Source: Plazaster borealis (lineage: Eukaryota > Echinodermata > Asteroidea > Forcipulatida > Labidiasteridae). Taken from it: 64,000 nucleotides of DNA. Both the position numbers and the translations under genes were made by a program. Positions 22,772 through 33,928 of the stretch are shown here, piece by piece. Every line of letters begins with the position of its first letter. The stretch's first letter is position 1. The stretch spans positions 28,288,336 through 28,352,335 of the forward strand of contig CM037460.1 of assembly GCA_021014325.1 (NCBI GenBank), in the 5' to 3' direction. Below the pieces are notes generated by a model. The model saw only the letters and a program-made list of their open reading frames with translations. It had not been told where the DNA came from and did not search any database.

Positions 22772-23136
22772 CGTCTAAACCCTATCACTCAATGATGAAA
22801 ATAAATGGTCAAGAAGTCAACATGGAGTTGGACACAGGAAGCCCCTGGACTATTATTTCATCGAAGACCTATAGTAAGGTCGGGAAGTTAAGTGATCTGA
22901 AGCCAAGCAAAGCTGAACTTAAGACGTATACAGGAAACAAAGTTCCTATTATAGGTGAAGCCATGGTTTCCGTTCAGCATGCATCTCATTCAGCCAAACA
23001 GTTGCCCCTGTTCGTTGTAGATGAAGGAGTAAGTCTGATTGGGAGAGAGTGGATTGAGCAAATCCCACTGCCGTTGACAGAGATACTACCTTGCCACGCC
23101 GATAGTGATGACACTGACATTGACACAACAGCCTAG
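22768..23136 (+). CDS. Gypsy retropepsin domain
   Basis: This open segment of 122 residues has the active site LDTGSPWTIIS near residue 26 and the GREW flap/tail region, the normal layout for a Gypsy aspartic protease. It starts with an ATGA overlap with gag and ends at a TAG at 23134. After that stop the same frame continues as reverse transcriptase, so the stop probably replaced a sense codon in a longer pol. Confidence 0.8.
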   Translation: MTSKPYHSMMKINGQEVNMELDTGSPWTIISSKTYSKVGKLSDLKPSKAELKTYTGNKVPIIGEAMVSVQHASHSAKQLPLFVVDEGVSLIGREWIEQIPLPLTEILPCHADSDDTDIDTTA

Positions 23137-25993
23137 TTGAATAAAATACTCAAAGCACATGAGCAAGTCTTTGACGACAGCACCCTTGGACTTCTGCAAG
23201 GTTTCAAGGCCAAAGTGTACCCTGTGAAAGAAGAGCCCAGATTCTTCAAAGCCGCACCAGTTGCATATGCTACTAGACAAAAAATCGATAAGTGCCTCGA
23301 TGAAATGCTAGAGCAAGGGGTACTAGAAGCTGTTAAATTCTCTGACTATGCCTGTCCAATTGTGGTAGCCCCTAAGCCCAATGGACAGATTCGCATCTGT
23401 GGGAACTACAAGATAACTGCAAACAAAGTTCTTCGCCTAGAACAGTATCCCCTTCCAACTTTGGAAGACATGATGCAAGATTTTCTAGCTGGTCAGAAAT
23501 ATACAAATATCGACTTGTCTCACGCCTATCACCAAATTGAGTTGGATGAAGAAGCCCGCAAATATACAACTATCATTACTCATCGTGGACTGTACCAATA
23601 TACAAGAGTACCTTTTGGCCTCGCTTCAGCGCCAGCCTTATTCCAATGAACAATTGAGTCCTTGATAGCAGACATCCCTATGTGCCGCCCATACTTTAAA
23701 GATATAATAATCACAGGTCGTACCGACGCAGAGCATCTGGAAAATGTGAAAACTGTGCTCCAGTGGTTGGAAGAACATGGGATGAGAATCAGGAAAGGAA
23801 AGTGTGAGTTCCTGGTGACATATCTTGGTCATCGCATTGATGCAGAAGGAATACGACCAGTTGGAGACAAGGTAGAAGCCATTCGACAGACAGCCGAGCC
23901 AAAGAACCAGGAAGAGTTGCAAGCATACCTGGGTCTCTTGGGGTATTATCGCAAGTTTCTTCCCAACTTGTCTACGCAGATAGCACCACTGATAATGTTG
24001 CTGAAAGCCGAGTACAAAAGTGGAAAGAAGTCTAGAGCAAGCCCAAAGACTTTGATCAACCCGAATTTCAAATGGGGTCCAGCACAGCAACAAGCCTTTG
24101 CCAAATCTAAGAAGCTGTTGGAGAGTGATGCGCTACTGGTGCACTTTGACCCCAAGAAACCGTTGTTGCTACAAACAGACGCAAGCCCTTATGGACTAGG
24201 TGCTGTTCTCAGCCATGAGATGCCAGATGGAACAGATAAGCCTATAGCTTTCGCCTCCAGAACACTAACGCCAAGTGAGCAAAATTACGCACAGTATGAG
24301 AAGGAAAGTCTCTCAATAGTCTTCGGATTGAAGAAGTTCCATAAGTATCTACATGGTCATAGATTCTGCATAGTAACAGATCATAAGCCGTTGGTATCAC
24401 TTTTTGGAGATAAGCCAGCCAGCTCTATGTCTTCGGCAAGAGTAGCCCGATGGCACATGTTACTATCAGCGTATGAATATTCCATCGTCCACAAAGCAGG
24501 CAAACTAAACGCAAATGCAGATGCTTTGTCATGCTTGCCAGTAAGCACCAAGGAAGATGAGGCCCCTTGGATCCATGACGAACTGGATAACTCAGTCGAG
24601 AAAACACGCATCAACTTGCTGGTAGAAGTTGAAAGCCGACCAGTAGATGCCCAGGAGTTAAAGGTCTTGACAGACAAAGACCCCCTTCTGTCGAAAGTGC
24701 GCAGCTACATCCTTCGGGGATGGCCAGATAAACATAACACCAGAGGAGAGTTGTCTTCATACAGCAAACAACAAGAGTTCAGCCTTGAAGATGGTGTTGT
24801 GCTATGGGGTTCAAGGGTGGTGATCCCACAAGATGCCAAGCTACGTAAGCTCCTAATGCAAGAATTGCATGCTACCCACCCAGGAATTGTGAACATGAAG
24901 ATGCTGGCCCGGTCATACTTTTGGTGGCCAGGAGTTGACAAAGAACTGGAAACCCTGGTGAAAGAATGCCCAAGTTGCCAGGAAAACCAGAAGCTGCCAC
25001 CACATAGTCCGATCCATCCATGGGAGTTCCCTGAGGGTCCGTGGCAACGCTTGCACATCGACTACGCCTTAGTTGAAGGTCACGAAGTGCTGATAGTGGT
25101 TGATGCATACAGCAAATGGATAGATGCAATAAAAGTCCACTCTGCCTCATCTCAGTCTACCGTCAAGGTGATGCGGAGATTGTTTGCATCCCATGGTATT
25201 CCAGAAACCATTGCAAGTGATAATGGTACACCATTCGTATCAGAGGAGTTCTTTTGTTTTCTCACGAACAATGGAGTGGAACACATTCAAACTGCTCCAA
25301 AGCACCCTTCCAGTAACGGCTTAGCTGAAAGAGCTGTCCAGACAGTTAAGCATGGAATCCGAAAAATAAGAGGAGGTGACCTGGAGTCGAGATTGCAGAA
25401 GTTTCTACTTCAGTATAGAATAACCCCACAAGCAAGTACAGGAAAGAGTCCAAGCGAACTCTTGTATAAACGACTACTACGTACCAAACTAGATATGATA
25501 CGCCCCAACCTTGCCAAGAAGGTAAAACGACAACAAAAACACATAAAAGATCAAGCAGATAGAGGAACTGAACCGAGAACCCTCAAGACAGGAGATAGTG
25601 TCTTGGTAAAGAACTTCGGAGCAGGTCCTACCTGGCTGTGTGGTCATGTTAGAAGTGTCATCAGCTCTAGTCTTTTTGAGATACAGCTCGATGATGGTCG
25701 ATCAGTGAGACGCCACATCGATCACATGAGATATGGGGAGTACAACCCAACTCCAACAAACATGCCTGAAGTCATTGTTCCGGACTACCAAGAACAAACC
25801 CTACAACTGCCCATATGTACAACTGATCAAATTCAAAGCCAAATCACTGTACAACAAGAAGTTGATTCGGATCCTACTCCTGAACCAGATCAATCAGATC
25901 AGCAGTTGCACTCTCCTTCACCCTTCACCAAGAGTTTCTACTAGAGCCAGACGTCCCCCAGAACACTTGAAAGATTACATTCTGTATAAGTAA
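23137..25993 (+). pseudogene. pol: Gypsy pol: reverse transcriptase, RNase H, integrase (nonsense-interrupted)
   Basis: The same frame runs from 23137 to 25944 with one TGA at 23647-23649. Reverse transcriptase shows PNGQIRICGNYK and the LPFGLASAPALFQ-type motif. Its catalytic box at 23692-23703 reads Tyr-Phe-Lys-Asp, so one YxDD aspartate is lost. RNase H has LLLQTDASPYGLGAV and integrase an HHCC head (HATHPGIVN ... CPSCQ). The integrase D-D-E set reads HIDYA, SDNGTPF and NGLAERAV. A late frameshift near 25925 moves the conserved C-terminus (ARRPPEHLKDYI) to another frame ending at about 25993. The stops and the changed catalytic residue make autonomous activity unlikely. Confidence 0.9.
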
Positions 25994-26198
25994 TTACATT
26001 TATACTCACATAACGATCTGCAGTATTACAATTTTTCTTGATCAAACTTTTTGCCCAATTTGTTTTCAAAGTTAAAGCATAAATCATGATTGCATATCTC
26101 CAGTTTATGGTTTTTATGAAAAATTGTTTGGTTGTTGATGAGTTTTTTCATTTTTGCAATTTTAAAAGTTGCCCTGATGTTATCTAAAAAGGGAGAAG

Positions 26199-26397
26199 TG
26201 TAATGTATTCACTTTAATCACGTCTGCCACTTTAAGAGTTACGCATGCGCATTCCAGTTGTGTTATAAGAAGTTGCATTAATGATTAGAACCACAATGGA
26301 GTAAGTTCCGCATTCAGTGTTCCAGAAGTTTGGACTAATAAATATGTTAAAACGTACATCTGCATCCGGTTGAGTTACTTAGGGATAGGACATAACA
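26199..26397 (+). repeat. Gypsy 3' LTR
   Basis: 199 bp, near-identical to the left LTR with one extra T and two substitutions. It is followed by the CGTAT target duplication at 26398-26402. Confidence 0.92.
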
Positions 26398-26674
26398 CGT
26401 ATACTTTTGCTATATTGTTGTTCTTTTGGTTTTGGTATGCAAAGAAAACGGCAAATCTGTCAGCAAATTGGCTCGGCTTTAAACAGATTGTTAACGCCTC
26501 CAGGAAGCCCCGCCTTCTGGAGAGACAAGTTAAGGGTTTGAGGGAGGGGTGGGGCAGGGACTTGTTATTAATTTCATATTACAGAACATAACGTCTGACG
26601 TGGACCACGATGTCCGACAACCGATTTGAATATTGAGTTGTCTAGCATATCTCACACGAGATTTAGTCTGTGTG

Positions 26675-26995
26675 GCGTGTCGTGGCTGAGCGGTTAAGAG
26701 CACCATACTCAAGCTCTGGTGATTCTGATCAGCAGAGTGTGGGTTCGAGTCCCGGTCGTGACACTCGTGTCACTAAGCAAGACACTTAACCACTATTGCT
26801 TCGTCCTTCGGATGGGACATAAAGCCGTAGGTCCCGTGTGTTGTGTAATGCACATACAAGAACCCAGTTACACTTATCGCTAAGAATAGAGGTTTGCCCC
26901 TGTGTGACCTAGTGTCTGGCAGTGGCTGCTGAATGCACCGCAGCACGTTGTAGACCCTTATAAGGTGCTACATAAATTTGGTCTCATATCTTTAA
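26675..26995 (+). mobile_element. tRNA-derived SINE
   Basis: The head carries an A box TGGCTGAGCGG (26683-26693) and a B box GGTTCGAGTCC at about 26743-26753, spaced as in a tRNA with a long variable arm. A body follows with 'aagacacttaaccactattg' and 'gatgggacataaagccgt', recognisable SINE body blocks. It is absent from copy A. Confidence 0.85.
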
Positions 26996-27370
26996 AAGAA
27001 TTTATATAAAACCTGTCTTAAATTGATTCTGTCTGTTCAAGCGCCTAGAGTACCTTATTGGTAGATACGTGTTATTGGTAGATTATTATCACAGTTTGCG
27101 CAACATATGTACCGTACGTAGAATGACGCATCATGCGTCAGAATGTCCATTGGTAATCAATGCAGGATAGGCCAGTCGTATATACCAACAAATGTTGGAG
27201 GAGAAATGTCACGAATTGACTGAAACTTTTATAAACTGCAAAATAAGTAACTAATGCTATTTCAAGGTATGTCAAACTGAAAGACTGTGATTTCATTTGA
27301 TTCACTTGATACTTTTGCTGAGAGTGTTTGGATACAAATATATTTCATTTAAATATTTGTCAACATGAAG
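26996..27370. other. FReD copy B intron 1, distal part
   Basis: From about 27118 it matches the 3' half of copy A intron 1 ('atgacgcatcatgcgtcag' and onward) up to the exon 2 acceptor. No gene. Confidence 0.6.
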
Positions 27371-27516
27371 GTAGTTCAGCCTTATTCTTCAAGGATTGTT
27401 CAGAGGTTCTGACTAGGGGTGTGACAGAGAGTGGTGTGTACACGGTCAAACCGTTTGACTTCGGTGAGCCCTTCCAGGTGTACTGTGATATGGAGACAGA
27501 CGGCGGAGGCTGGACG
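27371..27516 (+). pseudogene. FReD copy B, exon 2
   Basis: 146 nt with the same borders and phase as copy A exon 2. It encodes the first FReD cysteines (KDCSEVLTRGV ... VYCDMETDGGGWT). The exon itself is intact. It is preceded by 8.6 kb of insertion-laden intron and followed by a 6.4-kb intron. Confidence 0.85.
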
Positions 27517-27837
27517 GTAAGTTCATTGACGTTTTAGCCAACGTATGCCGACGTGTGAAAAATTCTCTAAAACGCTGGCATACGCTGAACTTTCGATGTT
27601 TTTTGCAGTTTTGAGCGTATACAAAGCGTATTCATAACGAGTTGGACGTATACGTAGTAGTAACTTACATAGAACGTTTCCATAACGTTTATATAACTTA
27701 TACCAACGAATACCAACGAATGCTTAGCGTGTTGCCGGCGTTCACAACTTATGCCCAACGATAGTCTAACTTATGCACAGCGCACGGAGCGTATCGCCGA
27801 CGATCACGTGTCGTACCCTATATAAAGCAGCGGCGGC

Positions 27838-29855
27838 GGAACACTTTTAAAAGTGGGGGGGCCCTTTTTTTTCCCCAATGTATTTTATTTCCATTTGCAC
27901 AACATAGGTATGTAGGCACAAACCGGCTATGTTGGGCTATTTGGGGTACAAAATAGACCCACACATGACTATGACGGTTTTCCAGGAGTAGAGTAGACCA
28001 ATCCCTAAAAGAAACTGTCAAATTTGGCCGTTATCGAGCATTTTCAAATAACTAAGTTCACGTGATTTATCTGAACCAATTCTTTTACGCAGATAAATCA
28101 CAAGATCTTTGGAGTTAGTTTTACTTTCAGCGATCTAAAAAGTGTATTACTGAACCAAATTAAACTCGACTGGGTTAACAACAGGAGCGATGACGCAGCT
28201 GTAAGCCAAAATGCAATTTGCCCGTAAAAATGGCGTTTTTTCGGGAACGATCGTTAGACAAAATTACTATACCTTATACATTGAACAACTACCACCATTC
28301 TGTGATTTGTCGATTGGCCATCAAGACGTGTTTTGTTAGATCGACTAAATGCAGATTGTGTCTACGTCATTCAGCCGCTAAGCTAATCGGATAACGTGGC
28401 GAGTGCGCATGCTCATAAGACGCATCCCGACCGTACCTCTAGCCTCTTTCTAGAATGGTGTCTTTATGAGCATGCGCACTTGCAGACAAGCATTTTTCAA
28501 AACGGCCGCACAAAAAATCTTTTTTGATGAATTGTCGGAAATAGGTTGATTTAATTTGTGAATATGTATATGTAAATATAATACAGGTTTGCTTGGAGTA
28601 TTGAGACCACATGACTCATACAATAAACAATAAAATATTGACTATTGACCTGAAGACAGCACAGAAAGTGGTTTATGGGAGTTATTGATTTTGATTGTAA
28701 ATAAATTATGGTGGTGTTTCAGTGGGTATGTTGTTCATCCTACCTTTTACAGAAATCAAAACAGGACAAAACAAGGTCACAATACTGCACCAAACTACAC
28801 GTTTCACTTCAGATATAAAAAAATGTACAGCAGCGACCCACACCACCCGGTACTCAGAGCTACATTCTATACCTTGCACTTCAAAGAAGGACATTACAGT
28901 GTTGACTTGTTTTTAATTAAGATGAATTTTAAACCATTTATGGGTGTGATGAGCTAGCACACATTAGTGATTCAGTGCAAATCAAGGAACCTCCAATGTG
29001 AGACCCAGCACAATGAATTTGAAAAAATAAACACTTTCGCGGTAATATGCGCCATCATGTTCAGGCGTGCTATTAAAACTAATGGACCATCGCACCAGTC
29101 CTCAGTAAACTTTGGGAAACCTAATTTGCAAAGTGAATAGTGATTAGGGCCTATAACGTGGTGGTCAAGTTCATGGACGGTGAAACTTGTTTTAAAATTG
29201 AAACACAATTGTCATTATCATCGGCGTTTATACGAATCAGCAAAATTTCCCCTTGAAAAAATAACCGAGAACCACAAACTAGAAAAAAAAAAGGTAACAC
29301 TATCGATTTAAATATAGGAATCAAACTTTAATAATAAATCAAGAATAATTTTTTTGTTTGGGGGGGGGATAAAAACAGAAACTTGAAGAAAACCCAAATT
29401 AACAGTTACTCGATCGCGCAACATTGCACTCGCGAGGCACTAGCGTAGTCCGCTGGGCTACGTGGGAATGATAAATTAGGCTGTAAAATACTTTATATAA
29501 TGTCACATCATGTAGTCGTGTACGCGTCAACAGGGGGAGGCAGGGCTCGTTTCGCATCATTTTACCACTGCTTAACTAAATGAACTAAAAATATTTTCGG
29601 GGTCTAATAAAGATGACATCGGGGTTATTATCAGATGTATATGGTGTGAGCCTTATTAAAATGGGAGACTACATTTTAAAAAAACATCTGACACTACATT
29701 TCGGCTAAAGCTGAAATTGCGGCTGGTGCATGCTAACGGCTTCTAGTGGGAATAACGCACGGAGACACGTTGTGGCGCAGCCGGGATTCCGGAACCAGCC
29801 CGCTATAAAGTCAGCCTATTTTTACACCCGATCGCTAGTCTCGTGTGTGCTACTC
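27838..29855. other. hAT-like element interior, left part; no gene seen
   Basis: About 2 kb of AT-rich sequence. It has no frame with a recognisable domain; the open frames around 28685-28957 look random. A 17-bp hairpin at 28402-28480 is the only clear structure. Confidence 0.5.
28402..28480. repeat. Inverted repeat with NRF-1-like cores
   Basis: AGTGCGCATGCTCATAA at 28402-28418 is matched exactly in reverse complement at 28464-28480, with a 45-base loop. Each arm contains TGCGCATGC. Confidence 0.75.
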
Positions 29856-30375
29856 GCACCAGTAGAGGACCAGAATTAGACATTTTTTCCATGTTGAGTC
29901 ACACAAATTGCAAAAGTTTGTTTTATTGTTGATTCTTGTTTATTAGGTAGTTATTTATGACATATCCAAAATGGGACAAGAGTTTTGACCCAGAAGTGAC
30001 CTAATTTGCATATTTAAATTAGGTGGTAATTTTCAAATTTTGAGGTCAATTATCTCTAAAACTATTCATTTTCAGGACAATAAGTGTATTAGAAGTGAAT
30101 AGAAACCTGACCTTGTGAATCTAAAAAACATATTTATATACTCAAATGACCTCTCTAAACAGCTAGGTCAAAGGTCAAGGTGCCAAAAATACGTAAAATG
30201 TGTTTTCTCAATTGATATGCATTATTACATTGCATATCATCATAGTATCATTAACATCTAATGTATTCTTCGGTTTGAATGATTCCATCCTGTCCCAAAA
30301 TGACCTCTATCGATGGCATTCAATCTAATCAAAGAACGTCTGCATATTACAGCACACAAATATTCTTTCATAATT

Positions 30376-30600
30376 TTACCCTTTTGGATAAACATTGTGC
30401 ATTATAACCAAGTTCGTCCAATGGAATATTAGTGCAAAGTCCTTCTTGACATTTTCCACACGAGTCGGTGCAAAACAACCCATTTTTTTGCACGAATATA
30501 TCATAGTATCACAATACTCCATACATTTACAGCCTTTTATTTTGTCAATAATGCGTCTGGGGCTGGATGTTGTCCATTTTCTCGGGTAGCAAACGTTCAC
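30376..30600 (-). pseudogene. Cys-rich (CXC/tesmin-like) fragment, left arm
   Basis: The minus-strand frame contains KGCKCMEYCDTMIYSCKK followed by a decayed continuation with further cysteine codons in the other arm. The C-x-C-x3-C and later C spacing resembles tesmin/CXC-type zinc domains seen at the end of some transposon proteins. It is inverted with respect to 32145-32366. Function not assignable. Confidence 0.4.
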
Positions 30601-30654
30601 ACTGGGTTTTCCAACCCCCAGTCATCAGGTTGCAGCGCTACATTGCTGGTCCAC

Positions 30655-32110
30655 ACTTGGGTCTACTGGGTCTACTGGGTGTAGTACTGTGGGTCTACTG
30701 GGTCTACTGGGTATACTGGGTGTACTGGTTGTACTGAGTGTACTGGGTCTACTGGTTGTACTGGGTGTACTGGGTCACCTGGGTCTACTGGGTCTAGTAG
30801 ACCCCCAGTAGACCCCAAGTAAACCAAGTAGACCCAGTAGAACTCGTAGACCCCAAGTAGACCCAGTAGACTCAAAGTAGACCCAGTAGACCCAGCAGAC
30901 CCAGCAGACCAAGTAGACCCAGAGACCCCCCAGTAGACCCAGTAGACCCAGTAGACACAGTAGACCCAGTAGACACAGTAGACCCAGTAGACCCAGAGAC
31001 CCCCAGAAGACCCAGTAGACCCAGAGACCCCCAGTAGACCCAGTAGACCCAGTAGACCCAGTAGACGCAGTAGACCCCCAGTAGACCCCCAGTAGACCCA
31101 AAGTAGACCCCAGTAGACCCAGTAGACCCAGAGACCCCCAGAAGACCCAGTAGACCCAGTAGTCTACTGGGTCTACTGGGTCTACTGGGTCTACTGGGTC
31201 TACTGGGGTCTACTTGGGGTCTACTGGGGGTCTCTGGGTCTACTGGGTCTACTGGGTCTACTTTGAGTCTACTGGGTCTACTTAGGGTTTACGAGTTCTA
31301 CTGGGTTTACTTGGTCTACTTGGGGTCTACTGGGTCTTCTGTGGGTATCTGGGTCTACTGGGTCTACTGGGGGTCTACTGGGTCTATCTGAGTCTATTGG
31401 GTCTACTAGGTTTACTGGGGGTCTACTTGGGGTCTACTGGGGGTCTACTGGGTCTACTGGGTCTACTGTGTCTACTGGGTCTACTGGGTCTATTGGGTCT
31501 ACTGGGTCTACTGGGTCTACTGGGTCTACTGTGTCTACTGGGTCTGCTGGGTCTACTGGGGGTCTATTTGGGGTCTACTGGGGGTCTACTGGGTCTACTG
31601 GGTCTATTGGGGGTCTACTTGGGGTCTATTGGGGGTCTACTGGTCTACTGGGTCTACTGGGTCTACTGTGTCTACTGGGTCTACTGGGTCTACTGGGGGT
31701 CTCTGGGTCTGCTGGGTCTACTTTGAGTCTACTGGGTCTACTTTGAGTCTACTGTGTCTACTGGGGGTCTACGAGTGCTACTGGGTCTACTTGGTTTACT
31801 TGGGGTCTACTGGGGGTCTACTAGACCCAGGTGACCCAGCACACCCAGTACAACCAGTATACCCAGTAGACCAGGTAGACCCACAGTATACCCAGTAGAC
31901 CCAGTAGACCCACAGTACTACAACCAGTATACCCAGAAGACCCAGTAGACCCACAGTATACCCAGTAGACCCAGTAGACCTACAGTACTACAACCAGTAT
32001 ACCCAGTAGACCCAGTATACCCACAGTACACACAGTAGACCCAGTAGACCCACAGTACTACACCCAGTAGACCACGTAGACCAAGTACACCAAGTAGACC
32101 CCAGCAGACC
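30655..32110. repeat. GGGTCTACT 9-bp satellite, orientation-switching
   Basis: About 1.45 kb of a 9-bp unit with GGGG and TTTG variants. Orientation is plus at 30660-30790, minus at 30790-31165, plus at 31165-31815 and minus at 31815-32105. The array is therefore itself made of nested inverted repeats. Open frames through it (Gly-Ser-Thr, Val-Tyr-Trp or Leu-Leu-Gly repeats) are artefacts of a 9-bp stop-free unit. Confidence 0.95.
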
Positions 32111-32144
32111 CAAGTGTGGACCAGCAATGTAGCGCTGCAACCTG

Positions 32145-32366
32145 ATGACTGGGGGTAAGAAAACCCAGTGTGAACGTTTGCTACCCGAGAAAATGGACAA
32201 CAATCCAGCCCCAGACACATTATTGAAAATAAAAAGCTGTAAATGTATGGAGTATTGTGATACTATGATATGTTCGTGCAAAAAATTGGTTGTTTTGCAC
32301 CGACTCGTGTGGAAATGTCAAGAAGGACTTTGCACTAATATTCCATTGGACGAACTTGGTTATTAA
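32145..32366 (+). pseudogene. Cys-rich (CXC/tesmin-like) fragment, right arm
   Basis: Plus-strand counterpart of the left-arm fragment, slightly longer: KSCKCMEYCDTMICSCKK, then WKCQEGLCTNIPL. Five to seven cysteines with C-x-C pairs suggest a zinc-binding CXC-like motif at a C-terminus. No start-to-end gene is visible. Confidence 0.4.
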
Positions 32367-32920
32367 TGCACAATGTTTATCCAAAAGGGTAAAATTATGA
32401 AAGAATATTTGTGTGCTATAATATGTAGATAATGTGTGACGTTCTTCGATTAGATTGAATGCCATCGATAGAGGTCATTTGGGACAGGATGGAATCATTC
32501 AAACCGAAGAATACATATGATGTTAATGATACTATGATGATATGCAATGTAATAATGCATATCAATTGAGAAAACACATTTTACGTATTTTTGGCACCTT
32601 GACCTTTGACCTAGCTGTTTAGAGAGGTCATTTGAGTATATAAATATGTTTTTTAGATTCACAAGGTCAGGTTTCTATTCACTTCTAATACACTTATTGT
32701 CCTGAAAATGAATAGTTTTAGAGATAATTGACCTCAAAATTTGAAAATTACCACCAAATTTAAATATGCAATTTAGGTCACTTCTGGGTCAAAACTCTTG
32801 TCCCATTTTGGATATGTCATAAATAACTACCTAATAAACAAGAATCAACAATAAAACAAACTTTTGCAATTTGTGTGACTGATAAGTCTAAATCTGGTCC
32901 TCTACAGCGGTGACTCGCAC

Positions 32921-33195
32921 TACAGGACTGGTGAAATGTGCATCGTGGGCCATAATCTATTGTCCGGGGATGGCAACTCGCCTACGTTTGGCGTTAATTG
33001 CTGATTTTTGTTATATGAATAAGATTATTTTGAGAAATGTAAAGGTGTGTATAATATTACAAAAGGTAGTTGTCAGTGAACCATAATTTGGTTTCAATAG
33101 CTCGATTAAAAGTGGGGGGGGCAAAATGACTACATTTTCAAAAGTGGGGGGCAACGGCCCCCTCGGCCCCCCCCCCCCCGGTTCCGCCGCCGGTG
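32921..33195. other. hAT-like element right end with G/C homopolymers
   Basis: Contains two AAAAGTGGGGG motifs and a C13 run before the GTTCCGCCGCCGGTG tip, mirroring the left end of the hAT-like element. Confidence 0.6.
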
Positions 33196-33262
33196 ATATA
33201 AAGGCTGCCGCTTGACGATTCAAATCATAACTGCACTAGACATCACAACAACAACATCCGTC

Positions 33263-33391
33263 ATGCCGAAGAAAACTCAGAAGAACGCTGACAATGGATT
33301 CTTGATGAGGAGTACTGACGGGTTCCTCCTGCGAACCCCATTTTTATACACAAATTCCCCTAAACGCTGCCAATACGCCATTATACGGTAG
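33263..33391 (+). CDS. Short ORF of the outer transposon, probably its 5' coding start
   Basis: ATG at 33263 opens about 42 codons beginning MPKKTQKNADNGFLMRS and ending before the right inverted repeat. It lies 60 bp downstream of the ATATAAAG sequence into which the hAT-like element inserted. In the uninterrupted outer element this was a TATA box followed by a leader and this ORF. The product is unknown and may be an N-terminal stub of a transposon protein. Confidence 0.35.
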   Translation: MPKKTQKNADNGFLMRSTDGFLLRTPFLYTNSPKRCQYAIIR

Positions 33392-33928
33392 CTGTTAGTT
33401 AGAAACACGTTTAGTAAGTTCTGTGGTCGTCCGGAACACGTCAAAACGTCTACATACGTTTATATGCGTTGGAGATAAGTTTGACATAGGTTCAAAGCAC
33501 GTTACTCATAGGTTAGAAATAAGTTTTGGGTACGGTAGACATTATCTCTACGTATGTCGACTTATGATTAACTTACAAGTAACGTGTGTGAACGTGTGTC
33601 AACGATCATATTACTTACCTACAACTTATGCGGGACTTATGAGCCACACGCTGGCATACGCCGACAATTTTTGTGCATGCACAACAATTTTCGACGACCT
33701 CGCCTTACTACGACGTATACCAGCGTGTTTCAGCGTGCTGTTGACTTATACAAAACTTACCCATAACTTATTCGACGTACGCCAGCGTATTCGCCAACTT
33801 TTTCATACGTCAGCATACGCTGGCTAAAACGTTAAGGTGTGACAGGGCCATAGATTATACAAACACACACAAAATACAACAAAATAAAAAAGCAGAAGTT
33901 CATATTGCGGGCCTTCTTTATTGAAAAG

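Larger units (their letters stand above)
19857..26397 (+). mobile_element. Gypsy-type LTR retrotransposon in FReD-B intron 1
   Basis: LTRs of 198 and 199 bp (19857-20054, 26199-26397) start TGTA(G/A)TGTATTCAC and end GGACATAACA. They differ at about three places by eye. The target duplication CGTAT is at 19852-19856 and 26398-26402. A purine tract (AAAAAGGGAGAAG) precedes the 3' LTR. The domain order gag, protease, reverse transcriptase, RNase H, integrase is that of Ty3/Gypsy. The insertion is recent judging by the LTRs, but it carries at least three in-frame stops and two frameshifts. It lies sense to the host gene. Confidence 0.94.
29856..32920. repeat. 3-kb inverted repeat with satellite loop
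   Basis: Arms of about 800 bp (29856-30659 and 32103-32920) are near-identical reverse complements, for example 'gggacaagagttttgaccc' on the left against 'gggtcaaaactcttgtccc' on the right. The loop is the GGGTCTACT satellite. The arms carry a small Cys-rich coding relic. Confidence 0.9.
27828..33195. mobile_element. hAT-like element nested in the outer transposon
   Basis: Ends CAGCGGCGGCGGAAC (27828) and reverse-complement CACCGGCGGCGGAACC (33195) are flanked by an exact 8-bp duplication ATATAAAG at 27820-27827 and 33196-33203. Eight-base duplications and CA(G/C)-type tips fit hAT. Sub-terminal G runs ('aaaagtggggggg') lie at both ends. No transposase frame is recognisable, so it is non-autonomous or gutted. 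Its centre contains a 3-kb palindrome. Confidence 0.8.
27527..33851. mobile_element. Outer DNA transposon with long inverted ends, in FReD-B intron 2
   Basis: The left end (27529 onward, 'acgttttagccaacgtatgcc') and right end (33788-33840, reverse complement 'acgttttagccagcgtatgct') are inverted repeats. Each is followed by several hundred bases rich in CGCTGGCATACGC-like and ACTTATGC-like subrepeats. Copy A lacks it. The right end has about 16 bp ('aaggtgtgacagggcca') not matched on the left, so the left tip may be truncated. Without the nested insert it would be about 0.95 kb and would hold a TATA box and a short ORF. I cannot name the superfamily. Confidence 0.65.

Noticed and set aside
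26679..26762. Functional tRNA with long variable arm
   Set aside because: It is attached to a typical SINE body of more than 200 bp, and only the A and B boxes are well kept.
30775..31750. Long Gly-Ser-Thr and Leu-Leu-Gly repeat proteins
   Set aside because: They are translations of the 9-bp GGGTCTACT satellite in both orientations. No unique sequence flanks them.
33423..33827. 134-codon frame in the right end of the outer transposon
   Set aside because: It is composed of terminal subrepeats, has no domain, and overlaps the inverted repeat.
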